Below, in pieces: positions 1 to 9,044 of a stretch of 35,969 nt of DNA; the first letter of the stretch is position 1; every line of letters starts with the position of its first letter. The stretch is taken from the NCBI GenBank assembly GCA_003157015.1, contig PMIJ01000081.1, forward strand, positions 1 through 35,969, read 5' to 3'. A program made the translations under genes and the position numbers. The notes under the pieces are model-generated. The model saw only the letters and a list, made by a program, of their open reading frames with translations. It was not told the DNA's origin and searched no databases. Source of the DNA: Bacteroidales bacterium (GTDB lineage Bacteria > Bacteroidota > Bacteroidia > Bacteroidales > VadinHA17).

Positions 1-1285
1 GGAACTACTTGAAAACGGTTCCGGCTTTGAGATATTTAACCGTTTCATGCAGAGCCGTCTGCACCCTTCAAAGAAACTGCTGGAGAATGTGCATAAGATC
101 ATTAAGAATGATGTCGTGTTCTCGCTGCTTAATGAACAACTTGTAGCAAAGAACCTTATCTGGGCAAAGTACAGGATGTCAGCAAAGAAGAATGAAAAAT
201 CAGTAATAATTGTTCATGGCGGACCTGGCACAGGGAAATCGGTTATCGCTCTAAATATTCTTGCCGAAGCAGCATTAAAGAAAAAGAATGTCCTGTATGG
301 GTGTAAATCAAAACCTTTCACATCCGGGTTGCAGAAACTGGTTGGAAGAGGTGGTGAAATAATGTTCTCAAATCTTTATCGTTTCATACCCAGCAGGACA
401 AAGGAAAATGAATTTGATATACTTTTGATTGATGAAGCCCACAGGATCGAAAAGAACAGTAACCATCAGTACACAAAACCTGAGGACCGTTCTGACATGC
501 CACAGATGGAGCAGCTAGTCAGGTGTGCAAAAACAACCGTATTCTTCATCGATGACAGGCAGAATGTGCGTTCATCAGAGGTTGGAAGTTCCGGTCTGAT
601 AAGAGAAGCTGCAGCAAAATTCGATGCTGGTATTCATGAGGTTACACTTGAAACTCAATACAGGTGCATGGGTTCGAATGACTACCTGTTATGGCTCGAA
701 TCGGTTCTTGGATACACTGACGAAGCAAAGATTTTCAGGAAAGAGGACCAGTTTGATTTCCGGATTTTTTCTTCCCCGCAGGAGATAATGGATCTCCTTA
801 ATGAAAAGGAGAATGAAAAGCCAAATTCTGCTAGGATGGTTGCCGGTTTCTGCTGGCCATGGAGCAGTAAAACAGATAGTAATGGTGAACTTGTTAAAGA
901 TGTGAAGATCGGGGATTTTGCTATGCCATGGGAGACACATGACAAAATAACCTCAATACCTAAAGGCTATGTCAGGTGGTATGAATGGGCGTATCGCCCG
1001 GAAGGAATTAAACAGGTGGGGTGTATTTACACTGCACAGGGATTTGAATTCGATTATATAGGCGTAATAATCGGGAATGATCTATGCGTGGATGAGACTT
1101 CCGGAAAACTATCGGCAGATATAACTGCCACCAAAGACCCGATGCTGAAAAGAAGCATAGATAATTTCGAAAAGCATGTTAAGAACATTTACAGGACGCT
1201 TCTTACCAGAGGAATGAAAGGGTGCTATGTATATTTTACAGATAAACATACTGAGAAGTATTTTAAAGAGAGGATGGAAATGTAA
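1..1285 (+). CDS. Schlafen-group-3/DUF2075 DNA/RNA helicase-like ATPase, 5' end outside window
   Basis: The reading frame is open from the first codon in the window, so the gene begins to the left; the ATG at 47 is internal. Numbering from that ATG, it has a Walker A motif GGPGTGKS (58-65), a Walker B/DEAH-type box LLIDEAHR (about 126-133), a motif III-like FFIDDRQNVRSSEVG, a YTAQGFEFD motif near residue 330 and a C-terminal YRTLLTRG motif VI. This order matches the DUF2075 (SLFN-g3 helicase) family. Family members of this branch often carry an N-terminal GIY-YIG nuclease domain, which would lie outside the window and cannot be confirmed. A second DUF2075 gene follows after 70 bp on the same strand. 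Base composition is closer to the chromosome than to the AT-rich genes that follow. Role as a nucleic-acid helicase/translocase in defence or repair is inferred from family and context. Confidence 0.85.
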   Translation, partial: ELLENGSGFEIFNRFMQSRLHPSKKLLENVHKIIKNDVVFSLLNEQLVAKNLIWAKYRMSAKKNEKSVIIVHGGPGTGKSVIALNILAEAALKKKNVLYGCKSKPFTSGLQKLVGRGGEIMFSNLYRFIPSRTKENEFDILLIDEAHRIEKNSNHQYTKPEDRSDMPQMEQLVRCAKTTVFFIDDRQNVRSSEVGSSGLIREAAAKFDAGIHEVTLETQYRCMGSNDYLLWLESVLGYTDEAKIFRKEDQFDFRIFSSPQEIMDLLNEKENEKPNSARMVAGFCWPWSSKTDSNGELVKDVKIGDFAMPWETHDKITSIPKGYVRWYEWAYRPEGIKQVGCIYTAQGFEFDYIGVIIGNDLCVDETSGKLSADITATKDPMLKRSIDNFEKHVKNIYRTLLTRGMKGCYVYFTDKHTEKYFKERMEM

Positions 1286-1355
1286 ATTTGTAAAAGATAT
1301 TAAGAAACTCTTCTAACTAGAATTTGTAAAAAATTTCTACCCAAAATCAGATTGG

Positions 1356-3338
1356 ATGAACCGTTCTTACTATAGCGATACTATTGAAAAATTCAATGTA
1401 ACTAAACCTGAAGAAATTATTGGGCAGATGGCTATATTGAGTAAATTCGCTGATGAACTAAGCCAGAAAAGTGCTTGGAGAGAAGAGATTAGAATCTTAC
1501 AAAGTGTTCTTTCAAAATATAGCGGTGGAATTTATTTTGAATATTCTATACCTCGAATGGGTCAAAGAATTGATGTAGTACTCTTAATACAATCTGTAAT
1601 TTTCATTCTTGAATTTAAAGTTGGTGAACGTGAATTTCCAATGCATGCTATCGACCAAGTTTGGGATTATGCACTTGATTTGAAAAACTTCCATGAAACG
1701 AGTCATGATAAATGTATTGCACCTGTTCTGATTTCCACTGAGGCTAAACTTTCTGAAACATTAATATCTTTTACTTCATATGATGATAAGCTTCTGAGTC
1801 CAATCAAATGTAATAAGGATCTCATTAACAATGTTATTGATAAAGTATTACTAATAAATGAAGAAGAGAATGTAATAGATAAGGCCGTTTGGGAAAGTGG
1901 CAGGTACAGTCCCACACCGACTATTATAGAAGCAGCGATGGCACTTTACAGTGGTCATTCTGTTTCAGAAATATCCAGAAGTGATGCTAGTGCGATTAAT
2001 TTGAGTACTACTTCAGACGAAATTGCATCTATTATACAAAATTCTAAAAACGAGAAGCATAAATCAATATGCTTCTTAACAGGCGTTCCGGGTGCAGGTA
2101 AAACCCTGGTAGGACTAAACATAGCTACAACCCATATAGATAAGTCATCTGAACTTTACAGTGTTTTTCTATCTGGGAATGGTCCACTTGTTAATATTCT
2201 CCGTGAGGCTCTCGCGCGGGATAAGGTTACCCATGGTAAAGAAGTTGGAATAAAACAAAGAAAAGGTGATGCTTTTAGGGAAGTTAAATTATTTATTCAG
2301 AATGTCCATAATTTCAGGGATGACTGTCTTAAAGATATAGATTCTCCCCCAATCGAACATATTGCACTTTTTGATGAAGGTCAGCGTGCGTGGAACCTTG
2401 AACAAACAGCCAATTTCATGCTTAGGAAAAAAGACTTCCCTGGATTTATGAAGTCTGAACCTGAATTCTTGATTTCCTGCCTTGACCGACATAAAGATTG
2501 GGCTGTAATTGTGTGTTTAGTAGGTGGGGGACAAGAAATTAATACAGGAGAGGCGGGAATAAGTGAGTGGATTGAATCACTTAATCGATCATTTCCAGAT
2601 TGGCACATTTTCATTTCACCTAGGTTGACTGATAGTGAGTACGGAGCCGGCGAAATTCTCAAAGGTTTATCAAATAGACCAAATGTATTCTATGATGAAA
2701 ATTTACATCTTTCGGTATCTATGCGTTCATTTAGGGCAGAGCATGTATCACTTCTTGTCAAACAATTACTTGATCTTGAAATAGATGAGGCACGAAAGAC
2801 ATTTGACAAGGTAAAATCAAATTATCCAATTGTTATAACCCGTGAACTAAAAAAAGCAAAACAGTGGTTAAAAAAACAAGCAAGAGGTACAGAGCGTTTT
2901 GGAATTGTTGTGTCATCCCAAGCAGAACGATTAAAACCGCACTCAATTGATGTTAGATCACCGATGGATCCAATACACTGGTTTCTTGATGGAAAGCAAG
3001 ATGTACGGTCATCCTTTTATCTCGAGTCTGTTGCAACAGAATTCGATATTCAAGGCTTAGAACTTGACTGGGTATGTGTTACTTGGGATGCTGATTTTAG
3101 ATTCTCCAGTCAGGGTTGGGAACATAGATCTTTTGTTGGAGACCATTGGAATCAAATTAGAAAGGAAGAAAGGAAATTATATCTTAAAAATGCATATCGA
3201 GTTCTACTTACTAGAGCTAGACAAGGGATGGTAATCGTGGTTCCTTTTGGCGATGAAGAAGATCCAACGCGGAATACTGCATTTTATGATCCCACTTATG
3301 ATTACTTGAGTGCGATAGGATTTGACATTTTAACTTAG
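1356..3338 (+). CDS. PD-(D/E)XK nuclease-like plus Schlafen-group-3/DUF2075 helicase fusion protein
   Basis: A 660-residue protein. The N-terminal third (about 40-190) has a PD-(D/E)XK pattern: E62, RID with D73, then ILEFKVG with E86 and K88, and a downstream Q101 in a QVWDYALDL helix. The helicase half has Walker A GVPGAGKT (243-250), a Walker B box [10 protein letters not shown] in which DEAH is replaced by DEGQ (340-343), a [13 protein letters not shown] motif (387-399), IQGLELDWV (565-573) and [11 protein letters not shown] (614-624). These motifs match the DUF2075/SLFN-g3 helicase family. It probably binds and cleaves or unwinds nucleic acid using ATP. It lies 70 bp after another DUF2075 gene and probably shares its transcript; a hairpin at 3584-3616 can end it. 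Confidence is high for the helicase and moderate for the nuclease. Confidence 0.82.
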   Translation: MNRSYYSDTIEKFNVTKPEEIIGQMAILSKFADELSQKSAWREEIRILQSVLSKYSGGIYFEYSIPRMGQRIDVVLLIQSVIFILEFKVGEREFPMHAIDQVWDYALDLKNFHETSHDKCIAPVLISTEAKLSETLISFTSYDDKLLSPIKCNKDLINNVIDKVLLINEEENVIDKAVWESGRYSPTPTIIEAAMALYSGHSVSEISRSDASAINLSTTSDEIASIIQNSKNEKHKSICFLTGVPGAGKTLVGLNIATTHIDKSSELYSVFLSGNGPLVNILREALARDKVTHGKEVGIKQRKGDAFREVKLFIQNVHNFRDDCLKDIDSPPIEHIALFDEGQRAWNLEQTANFMLRKKDFPGFMKSEPEFLISCLDRHKDWAVIVCLVGGGQEINTGEAGISEWIESLNRSFPDWHIFISPRLTDSEYGAGEILKGLSNRPNVFYDENLHLSVSMRSFRAEHVSLLVKQLLDLEIDEARKTFDKVKSNYPIVITRELKKAKQWLKKQARGTERFGIVVSSQAERLKPHSIDVRSPMDPIHWFLDGKQDVRSSFYLESVATEFDIQGLELDWVCVTWDADFRFSSQGWEHRSFVGDHWNQIRKEERKLYLKNAYRVLLTRARQGMVIVVPFGDEEDPTRNTAFYDPTYDYLSAIGFDILT

Positions 3339-3721
3339 CATAAACAGGTCAATTACCTGGTGACACCACTTCTTTAATTTGCACTACACTGTAGATCAAT
3401 AAATTGTATGTAATGGTTAATCTCCATTTGAAGGAATTGGCAACTTTTTTGTAACAAACACGTAATCAATTAAATATGCATTTTTTTTAGTTCTAATTCA
3501 ATCCCTTATTGTAGGCATCTAGATTATTTGAGGTTATAAAAGAATTATATATTATTCGAATTCGCCACCGACTCAAATTATATAATAAACTCGCTGAATA
3601 CCAGTGAGTTTTATTTATATTAGAGGAATATTTGGTGGTAGATTATTTTCATTTTCACTCTTGCATAAACCTTTGTTAAAGTTTAAGAATTAATTTAATG
3701 AATCTTAAAATAATGGAACAA
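3339..3721. other. Intergenic region between convergent genes, 383 bp
   Basis: AT-rich region between the plus-strand helicase and the minus-strand HD-methyltransferase gene. It holds one clear hairpin (3584-3616). I found no supported ORF, tRNA or repeat here. Confidence 0.6.
3584..3616. terminator. Bidirectional rho-independent-type terminator
   Basis: Left arm AATAAACTCGCTG pairs with right arm CAGTGAGTTTTATT, with a one-base bulge and one G-T pair, around a short AATAC-type loop. A T-rich run follows on the plus strand and A-rich sequence precedes it, so it can serve both the plus-strand helicase gene and the minus-strand operon, which end facing each other. Confidence 0.6.
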
Positions 3722-6166
3722 TTATTCCTTTAATATATACACTGATACTCTTTCATTATCGAGACTAGTAATTCCATGATTTCGATGCCAATTAATAGGT
3801 CTTATTTTGTCCCATAATAGTTCATATCCTTCATTCGAGATAATACTATCAATTGCTTCTATTACGTCTTTATTTAAGAAGGCCGTGGCAACTGGTTTCC
3901 CTAATACTAAACATAGATAACCATCCTTTCTTAATATTGTCTTTGATGCCTTTATAAATTGGTGAATATCACTCAAATATTCATTGTAGGTTTTATAAGG
4001 ATTCGTTCTTTTTCTTCGTGAACCTATTTCCAAAGCAAATTCATCTTCAAGCTTTTCGGGGAATAACCAATAATATGATAACCGTTGCCCTAATGAATAA
4101 TCTACCATGCATAGATACGGAGGTGAAGTAATTATTCCACCAACCGATTTTTTTTCAATACTATATCTCTGAGGGCTAATTTTTCTAGCATCAATTTGCT
4201 TTATCTTAAGTTTTTTTAATTGTTCTTGTGGATCCCTTTGACTCCTTTCAAGTTGAGAATATAGAGTCTCTATGATTTGAATGTTTTTCTCCATCTTATT
4301 TATAAATAATTCGATAGATGGTTGATAATCTGGTAAATTTTTCCCTTTTGGGAGAGGTGTATTGTCGGCAAAATAACTTGATCCTTTGCCTTTTCTATCT
4401 GTTGAAGAAATAATAATCTCAGAAAAGCATGCTGTGAGGAATTGTTTACCTTCTAAAACAAAACAATTTTCAATAAATCCCTTAATTCTACATAATTCTT
4501 CTATTGTTTTTGGATGGTGCCATTTATAAATGGAAGGAAAATTTGGAGAATTTGAAACGTTGGAATTTAGAATATCTATAGAATTAAGCCCTTTTAAGTA
4601 ATCCCTAACATCTTTTTTTAGGTATGTAAATTTTGCTTTTGTTGCAAGAAGTGCGATCGAATTTGTATCAGATGTTATTACTTGGCACCCTGCTTTGATT
4701 GCTTCTTCAGCTGTCTGCCCAGTCCCACCAAAGGGATCGACAATAAGTTCACCTTTTAAACCTAATGCGGAGATTAAGGTTTTTGGTATTGCGTTAACAA
4801 AAGTTGCAGGGTAAGTATGAACACTCTTGTTTTTACTTAATCGGAAACTCCAATCATTTTCATGATTTAAATTAGAGATAATATTTTCTTTTCTTAGTGA
4901 ATCTAAAGAATGCCAAGGTTTTTCTTCTATCCATTTTTCTAGTTGACAAGAAATTACCCTTGAACACTCCTTTATTAAAGAACTCCCTTTGATGTTTTTT
5001 GGTAATTCAGATTTAATCCATTCTGGAAGCTGCTCAAGCTTTATATTTGGATCCCTAAGTTTAAATATACAAATTTCACCACAAGGAGATCTAAATAATT
5101 CATCTCTCTTTTCATACCTCCTCTGGTTTATTATAATTAAAGGCTCGAATGTCGGAGTAGATAGTTTTACTTCCAACCAATTTGCAAAAAGAGGATTAAG
5201 TAACTGTTGAAGGATCCTTTCATCTTCAATAAGAATTATTGAAAACTTGTATACTGAATCAAGTAGCCTATATGAAGAAACGAGCGATTTTAATGTATTT
5301 TGATATTGTAATCTCGAAGAATCTAGAGATTTATAATTCTCGATTGAATATAGTAATAACTCGTCAGTACTATAAATAATAGTCTTTCGTGACAAGCCTT
5401 CATTAAAGGCTCTTCGAATTAAATGTTGTAAAAATGCTTGCCGGCCTAATTCAATATCAGAAGAATTGAAGAAACTACCATACAGAAAGTTGCGATATTC
5501 CAACCATTTTTTTACAGAATTGTCGTTACTCGATCTAATATCTGTCGGGACCGTATTGAAATCTGATAGCCAATCTAATAACCCGAACGCAATGTTTTTA
5601 TCTACAGTATTTCCCAAATAGAAACATGCTCTCATAAGATTATCTATGTTATCAATATCTATACTCCCATTTATTAAGAATCCAAATTTGCCTTCGCCAT
5701 TTATATATTGTGCAATTGATTCTAAATCAAAAGAAATATTGAATTTTTTTCCAACCTCTTTAGCGACTTTATGTAGTTGAGGGAAAGAACCTTCAAATAT
5801 CGAATGATTCCAAGTTTCATTTTCTAATACTAATTTGACTGCCTCTTCCTCATGATCAAATCCATCTAAAACATATTCTACGGTATGAGCAAATGGAGGA
5901 GTCCCAATATCGTGTAATAAAGCTGCAACAACTAAATTAGCTTTATCATTTGAATGTAACCCTTTTAAGTCTGCAAATTTTAGTGCAAGATAGGCAGCAC
6001 CAATACTATGTTCCCATCTAGTTGGTCCATTAAAATCCTTAAACTCAATTGAATCAACATTTGATAATCTCACTCCTCTGAGTCGTACAAACTCAGGGAT
6101 ATACAAGAAAGGTATTAGCCAGTCTGGAAGCTTTATAGCACCATATAATATATCGCGAAATTCCAT
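3722..6166 (-). CDS. HD-domain phosphohydrolase fused to DNA methyltransferase
   Basis: An 814-residue fusion. The N-terminal part resembles the SAMHD1/dGTPase-type HD family: H53 (WEHSIG), H85-D86 (AALLHDIG), a TPPFAHT segment (89-95) and the final metal-ligand region SIDIDNIDNLMR (168-179). Residues 200-440 are mostly helical with no motif I recognise. The C-terminal part is a DNA methyltransferase of the amino (N4-cytosine or N6-adenine) type: motif X-like HTYPATFVNAIP (450-461), motif I VDPFGGTGQT (476-485) for S-adenosylmethionine, and catalytic motif IV SPPY (681-684). A variable stretch between I and IV (about 570-670) is a likely target recognition region, giving the order X-I-TRD-IV. 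It is the last gene of a four-gene operon, 2 bp after the toroid membrane gene. Predicted activities are (d)NTP or nucleotide phosphohydrolysis and DNA methylation; their combination is unusual, and the substrate of each half is unknown. Confidence 0.8.
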   Translation of the reverse strand: MEFRDILYGAIKLPDWLIPFLYIPEFVRLRGVRLSNVDSIEFKDFNGPTRWEHSIGAAYLALKFADLKGLHSNDKANLVVAALLHDIGTPPFAHTVEYVLDGFDHEEEAVKLVLENETWNHSIFEGSFPQLHKVAKEVGKKFNISFDLESIAQYINGEGKFGFLINGSIDIDNIDNLMRACFYLGNTVDKNIAFGLLDWLSDFNTVPTDIRSSNDNSVKKWLEYRNFLYGSFFNSSDIELGRQAFLQHLIRRAFNEGLSRKTIIYSTDELLLYSIENYKSLDSSRLQYQNTLKSLVSSYRLLDSVYKFSIILIEDERILQQLLNPLFANWLEVKLSTPTFEPLIIINQRRYEKRDELFRSPCGEICIFKLRDPNIKLEQLPEWIKSELPKNIKGSSLIKECSRVISCQLEKWIEEKPWHSLDSLRKENIISNLNHENDWSFRLSKNKSVHTYPATFVNAIPKTLISALGLKGELIVDPFGGTGQTAEEAIKAGCQVITSDTNSIALLATKAKFTYLKKDVRDYLKGLNSIDILNSNVSNSPNFPSIYKWHHPKTIEELCRIKGFIENCFVLEGKQFLTACFSEIIISSTDRKGKGSSYFADNTPLPKGKNLPDYQPSIELFINKMEKNIQIIETLYSQLERSQRDPQEQLKKLKIKQIDARKISPQRYSIEKKSVGGIITSPPYLCMVDYSLGQRLSYYWLFPEKLEDEFALEIGSRRKRTNPYKTYNEYLSDIHQFIKASKTILRKDGYLCLVLGKPVATAFLNKDVIEAIDSIISNEGYELLWDKIRPINWHRNHGITSLDNERVSVYILKE

Positions 6167-6168
6167 TA

Positions 6169-7350
6169 TTATCGCTTAGTAAAAATTAAAAGAACTGAAA
6201 ATAAATATACAATAAATTCAGGTGCTAAATCTTTGATAGAAGCAGTTGGACTTCTTATCCATTGAAATATCGAAAGTCCAATACAAATAATAATTATTGA
6301 AAAAAGAGTTTTTTTTAACCAGTTGCGATTAATAAACCAAGTTATTTCATTTAGTATTGAAAAGACAGAATAACGAATGTTTTGTTTTGAATGTTTATCA
6401 ATAAACTCAAGTACATCAAATAATATTGAATTGGTTCTTGTTGAAAGTTCATCACCAGATTGAATATATTTAAATCCTTGTCCTTTTACCATTAATTTCA
6501 TATCACTAATTCTTTGCCTACATAGCTTTTTAGAGTAGTAACGTGGTGAATATTTGGCAGATAATGCTAAAAAGAATAACTGCCAGGGTATCCGAATATA
6601 GGAATGTTCATATTTATACGGATATTCAATATTCTGTTCAAGGTTAAAGGACATAGTACAAAATGGTGATTTCCATAGTTTTTCAATTAACTGTTTTTGA
6701 TTTATATCAATCTCGTAATTTGATAATACATATATAGCAACAATGATTGACGCATAAAGTGAAGGGTTATCAATTTTTTTATTTTTAAAGGATTCTTCTA
6801 TACTTGACTTCAGAAAAACTTCAATCTTATTTAAATTGTCAAAATTATTACTTCTTAATCCTAGGTAAGCATATGCTGTTGGTAAAATTTCAGATTTGTT
6901 ATCTGATTCAATAAAGTAGCCCCATGACTTTTCATTTTTAATATTTGAAATTAGTTTATCCCCAAGTTCTTTTACTAAACTACTTGTATCTAAACTTCCT
7001 TGTTTAACGAAAGAGAGAGAATATAATAATTCTCCAATTTTAATTACATTTGTTTCATCTTTTTCGAGGCTACTTTCAAGAATTTTATCTTTATCAAAGT
7101 CCTTCCTATTCCGAACATAGTGAATAAGCTTCCCTATTTCATTGTTATAATTGCCATTAAATGATGCTAAAACTCTTATTGCAGCAGCTGTACCATGTAT
7201 TCCTCTTTGTTTCAGATGTAAAACATTCATAAATTGTCCACAGGCTAAAGCACCTTCAAGATTTTTTGATTGTTCACCATCTTTTACTTGCTTCTCTACA
7301 GAAGTCCTAATTTCATTTTGGATTTGAATTATTTCATCATGTGAAAGCAT
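6169..7350 (-). CDS. Alpha/alpha-toroid (terpene-cyclase/prenyltransferase-like fold) protein with two C-terminal membrane helices
   Basis: A 393-residue protein of unknown function. The soluble part is helical with repeat-like segments reminiscent of squalene-cyclase/prenyltransferase toroids: RGIHGTAAAIRVLA (49-62), KSWGYFIES followed by EILPTAYAYLGL (141-165), and GQGFKYI followed by STRTNSILFDVLEFI (290-317). I see no DXDD or QW catalytic signature, so an enzymatic cyclase role is not supported; a binding or scaffold role is more likely. Two hydrophobic segments (about 347-364 and 376-391) suggest membrane anchoring by the C terminus, with a short loop between. It sits 3 bp after the ThiL-like gene and 2 bp before the HD-methyltransferase gene, so it is surely co-transcribed. 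The fold assignment is from pattern only. Confidence 0.55.
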   Translation of the reverse strand: MLSHDEIIQIQNEIRTSVEKQVKDGEQSKNLEGALACGQFMNVLHLKQRGIHGTAAAIRVLASFNGNYNNEIGKLIHYVRNRKDFDKDKILESSLEKDETNVIKIGELLYSLSFVKQGSLDTSSLVKELGDKLISNIKNEKSWGYFIESDNKSEILPTAYAYLGLRSNNFDNLNKIEVFLKSSIEESFKNKKIDNPSLYASIIVAIYVLSNYEIDINQKQLIEKLWKSPFCTMSFNLEQNIEYPYKYEHSYIRIPWQLFFLALSAKYSPRYYSKKLCRQRISDMKLMVKGQGFKYIQSGDELSTRTNSILFDVLEFIDKHSKQNIRYSVFSILNEITWFINRNWLKKTLFSIIIICIGLSIFQWIRSPTASIKDLAPEFIVYLFSVLLIFTKR

Positions 7351-7353
7351 AAC

Positions 7354-8400
7354 TTAGTCTTTTAAATTATTATTAATATCCTCCAATATAGACTTAACTT
7401 CTAGAAAGAAGCTTGGCTTATTAATATCTCGATGTCCTTTATTTGGCAAAGGTTTATACAGATTATTAACCTTGATTAAATATTCGGGTTCTTCAATTAT
7501 TCTACCAATTCTTACCATACCAATTTTATTCATTAATTCATCATTTGATGAATTGGATGTGACCAAAAACTGAAAATCCCCACCAATTACAAAAGCAAAA
7601 TGCCAAGCCGGGATCTTCATTTTATCTGATATTTCTTGAACATGTTTATCGATTGGAATAAGATCTGGTTCAATGATTACCCCAACATTACTTAATTGAA
7701 CCATATCCCTCAAATCAGAACCTAATCCATCGCTAATATCAGTTCCTCCGTTGCCAACCATATAATTGGCAATTTTCATTGACTTTTCAATAGGTAGAAA
7801 TGGTTCATTTATTTTAGTTATAGCCCATGTTTCCCATTCTTTATGCATAATTTTAGTTGATAATCCATATACAGCCGCACTAACATTTCCAAGGGTACCT
7901 GAAACCCACAGGTTATCTTTGGGTTTTGCTTCTCTTTTTGTAAAAAGTTTCTGCTTGTTATTAGAGGTACCTATAGCTATTCCATAAAAAGAATTTTCCT
8001 TCCCAAGCTTCGAATCTCCTCCAATTAAAGGGATTTTAATTTTATCTAATTCAAAGTTAACTCCTCTTATAATTTCTTTATAATTATTTTCATAGGAGCC
8101 TTTCTTGAACATTAATCCTAATAGAAAAGCTTTGGGGATTGCTCCTGTTCCACACAAATCTGAAATATTTGAACCAACAATTAGTCTTCCAATATCAAAA
8201 TAATTACTTATCCCTAATTCTAATCCTATTGGAGAATTATTTAAGAAATCTGTTGTTATTACAATTTTTTGTTTTTTCGTAATTTCTATAATAGCACAAT
8301 CATCATCATTTATTCCAGCATAGAGCCAATTAAAAGCTTTATGTTTCCATAAGGAAGATAACCATTTAGGCATTTCATCTGGGTCAAGTATCTTATTCAT
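7354..8400 (-). CDS. ThiL/AIR-synthase-superfamily protein (thiamine-monophosphate-kinase-like)
   Basis: A 348-residue protein with the ThiL-like motif series: GINDDDCAII (about 30-38), VITTDFL (48-54), a nucleotide/metal-binding SNISDLCGTGAIPKA (77-91), GGDSKLG (127-133), GGTDISDGLGSDL (218-230) and IGGDFQFLVT (272-281), the counterpart of the ThiL GGEDYEL box. The family uses ATP to phosphorylate or activate small substrates. No thiamine-biosynthesis gene is nearby, so a role in thiamine synthesis is doubtful and a new substrate is likely. I chose the ATG at 8400 because it overlaps the TGA stop of the HIT gene as ATGA, a translational-coupling arrangement; an in-frame ATG at 8415 would add five residues. 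The next gene starts 3 bp after its stop. Confidence 0.78.
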   Translation of the reverse strand: MNKILDPDEMPKWLSSLWKHKAFNWLYAGINDDDCAIIEITKKQKIVITTDFLNNSPIGLELGISNYFDIGRLIVGSNISDLCGTGAIPKAFLLGLMFKKGSYENNYKEIIRGVNFELDKIKIPLIGGDSKLGKENSFYGIAIGTSNNKQKLFTKREAKPKDNLWVSGTLGNVSAAVYGLSTKIMHKEWETWAITKINEPFLPIEKSMKIANYMVGNGGTDISDGLGSDLRDMVQLSNVGVIIEPDLIPIDKHVQEISDKMKIPAWHFAFVIGGDFQFLVTSNSSNDELMNKIGMVRIGRIIEEPEYLIKVNNLYKPLPNKGHRDINKPSFFLEVKSILEDINNNLKD

Positions 8401-9044
8401 TCTTTTAAGAACCAATTAAATAAAGTTTTGCTAATTAATTCATAATCATAATTGGCCCTCCAATTCCAATTATTTATAATCCCTCGATTGGCTAAAAGTG
8501 TCCGTCTTATCATTTGAGATGGCACATCTTCAGCTTCAAATATATAATTCTTGTTATCGAAAGAATTAATTATCAATATATAGGGTTTATTTATCTTCCA
8601 TAATTCATTTAAGTCAATTCCAGAATAATGGATTTTCAAAAGTTTTTTTAAGGCAGCTATTCCATCAACATATCCAGGGATGCAATGAATATGCATATGG
8701 ATAACACATGCACCCCCTTTTTGAATATCATTAAAAGCGCCATGTTCAGCAAATAAAAGATGAGAATTATATATCGTTTTAGTCTTTGTTTTAATAATTT
8801 CAAATACCTTATTTAGATCATCTAAAACATTTTTATTCATCGATTTAAGGTTAGGGAAATGGCTTTTACTAACAATCATAATCTGTCCTTCAACAAATGG
8901 TCCTAAACTTGGTATAATAATAAAATGTTCAGATTCATACATTAACCTATTTTCGATGAGTGACTTTTCTTTATTTGAAAGTGAATCAGTTACTGCATCA
9001 CATAAGCAACAATCTGATCTTTCAGCATACAACGAATTTGCCAT
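8397..9044 (-). CDS. HIT-family nucleotide hydrolase/transferase-like protein
   Basis: A 215-residue protein, first gene of the four-gene operon. It has the histidine-triad signature HMHIHCIPG (H116, H118, H120) preceded by GGACVI, and an upstream IIIPSLGPFVEGQIMIVSKSH-type region (43-62) typical of the HIT beta-sheet that binds the nucleotide. An N-terminal CCLC (12-15) could be part of a metal site, as in GalT/HIT relatives. HIT enzymes cleave or transfer nucleoside monophosphates from dinucleotides or nucleotide conjugates through a histidine intermediate. The last 80 residues have no match I recognise. The stop codon overlaps the start of the ThiL-like gene (ATGA). The upstream 560 bp hold its promoter, but I find no strong consensus box. 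Confidence 0.8.
   Translation of the reverse strand: MANSLYAERSDCCLCDAVTDSLSNKEKSLIENRLMYESEHFIIIPSLGPFVEGQIMIVSKSHFPNLKSMNKNVLDDLNKVFEIIKTKTKTIYNSHLLFAEHGAFNDIQKGGACVIHMHIHCIPGYVDGIAALKKLLKIHYSGIDLNELWKINKPYILIINSFDNKNYIFEAEDVPSQMIRRTLLANRGIINNWNWRANYDYELISKTLFNWFLKE

Noticed and set aside
7354..8400. thiL, thiamine-monophosphate kinase
   Set aside because: Motifs fit the superfamily but the neighbours and altered GGED box do not support a thiamine function; I kept the name at superfamily level.
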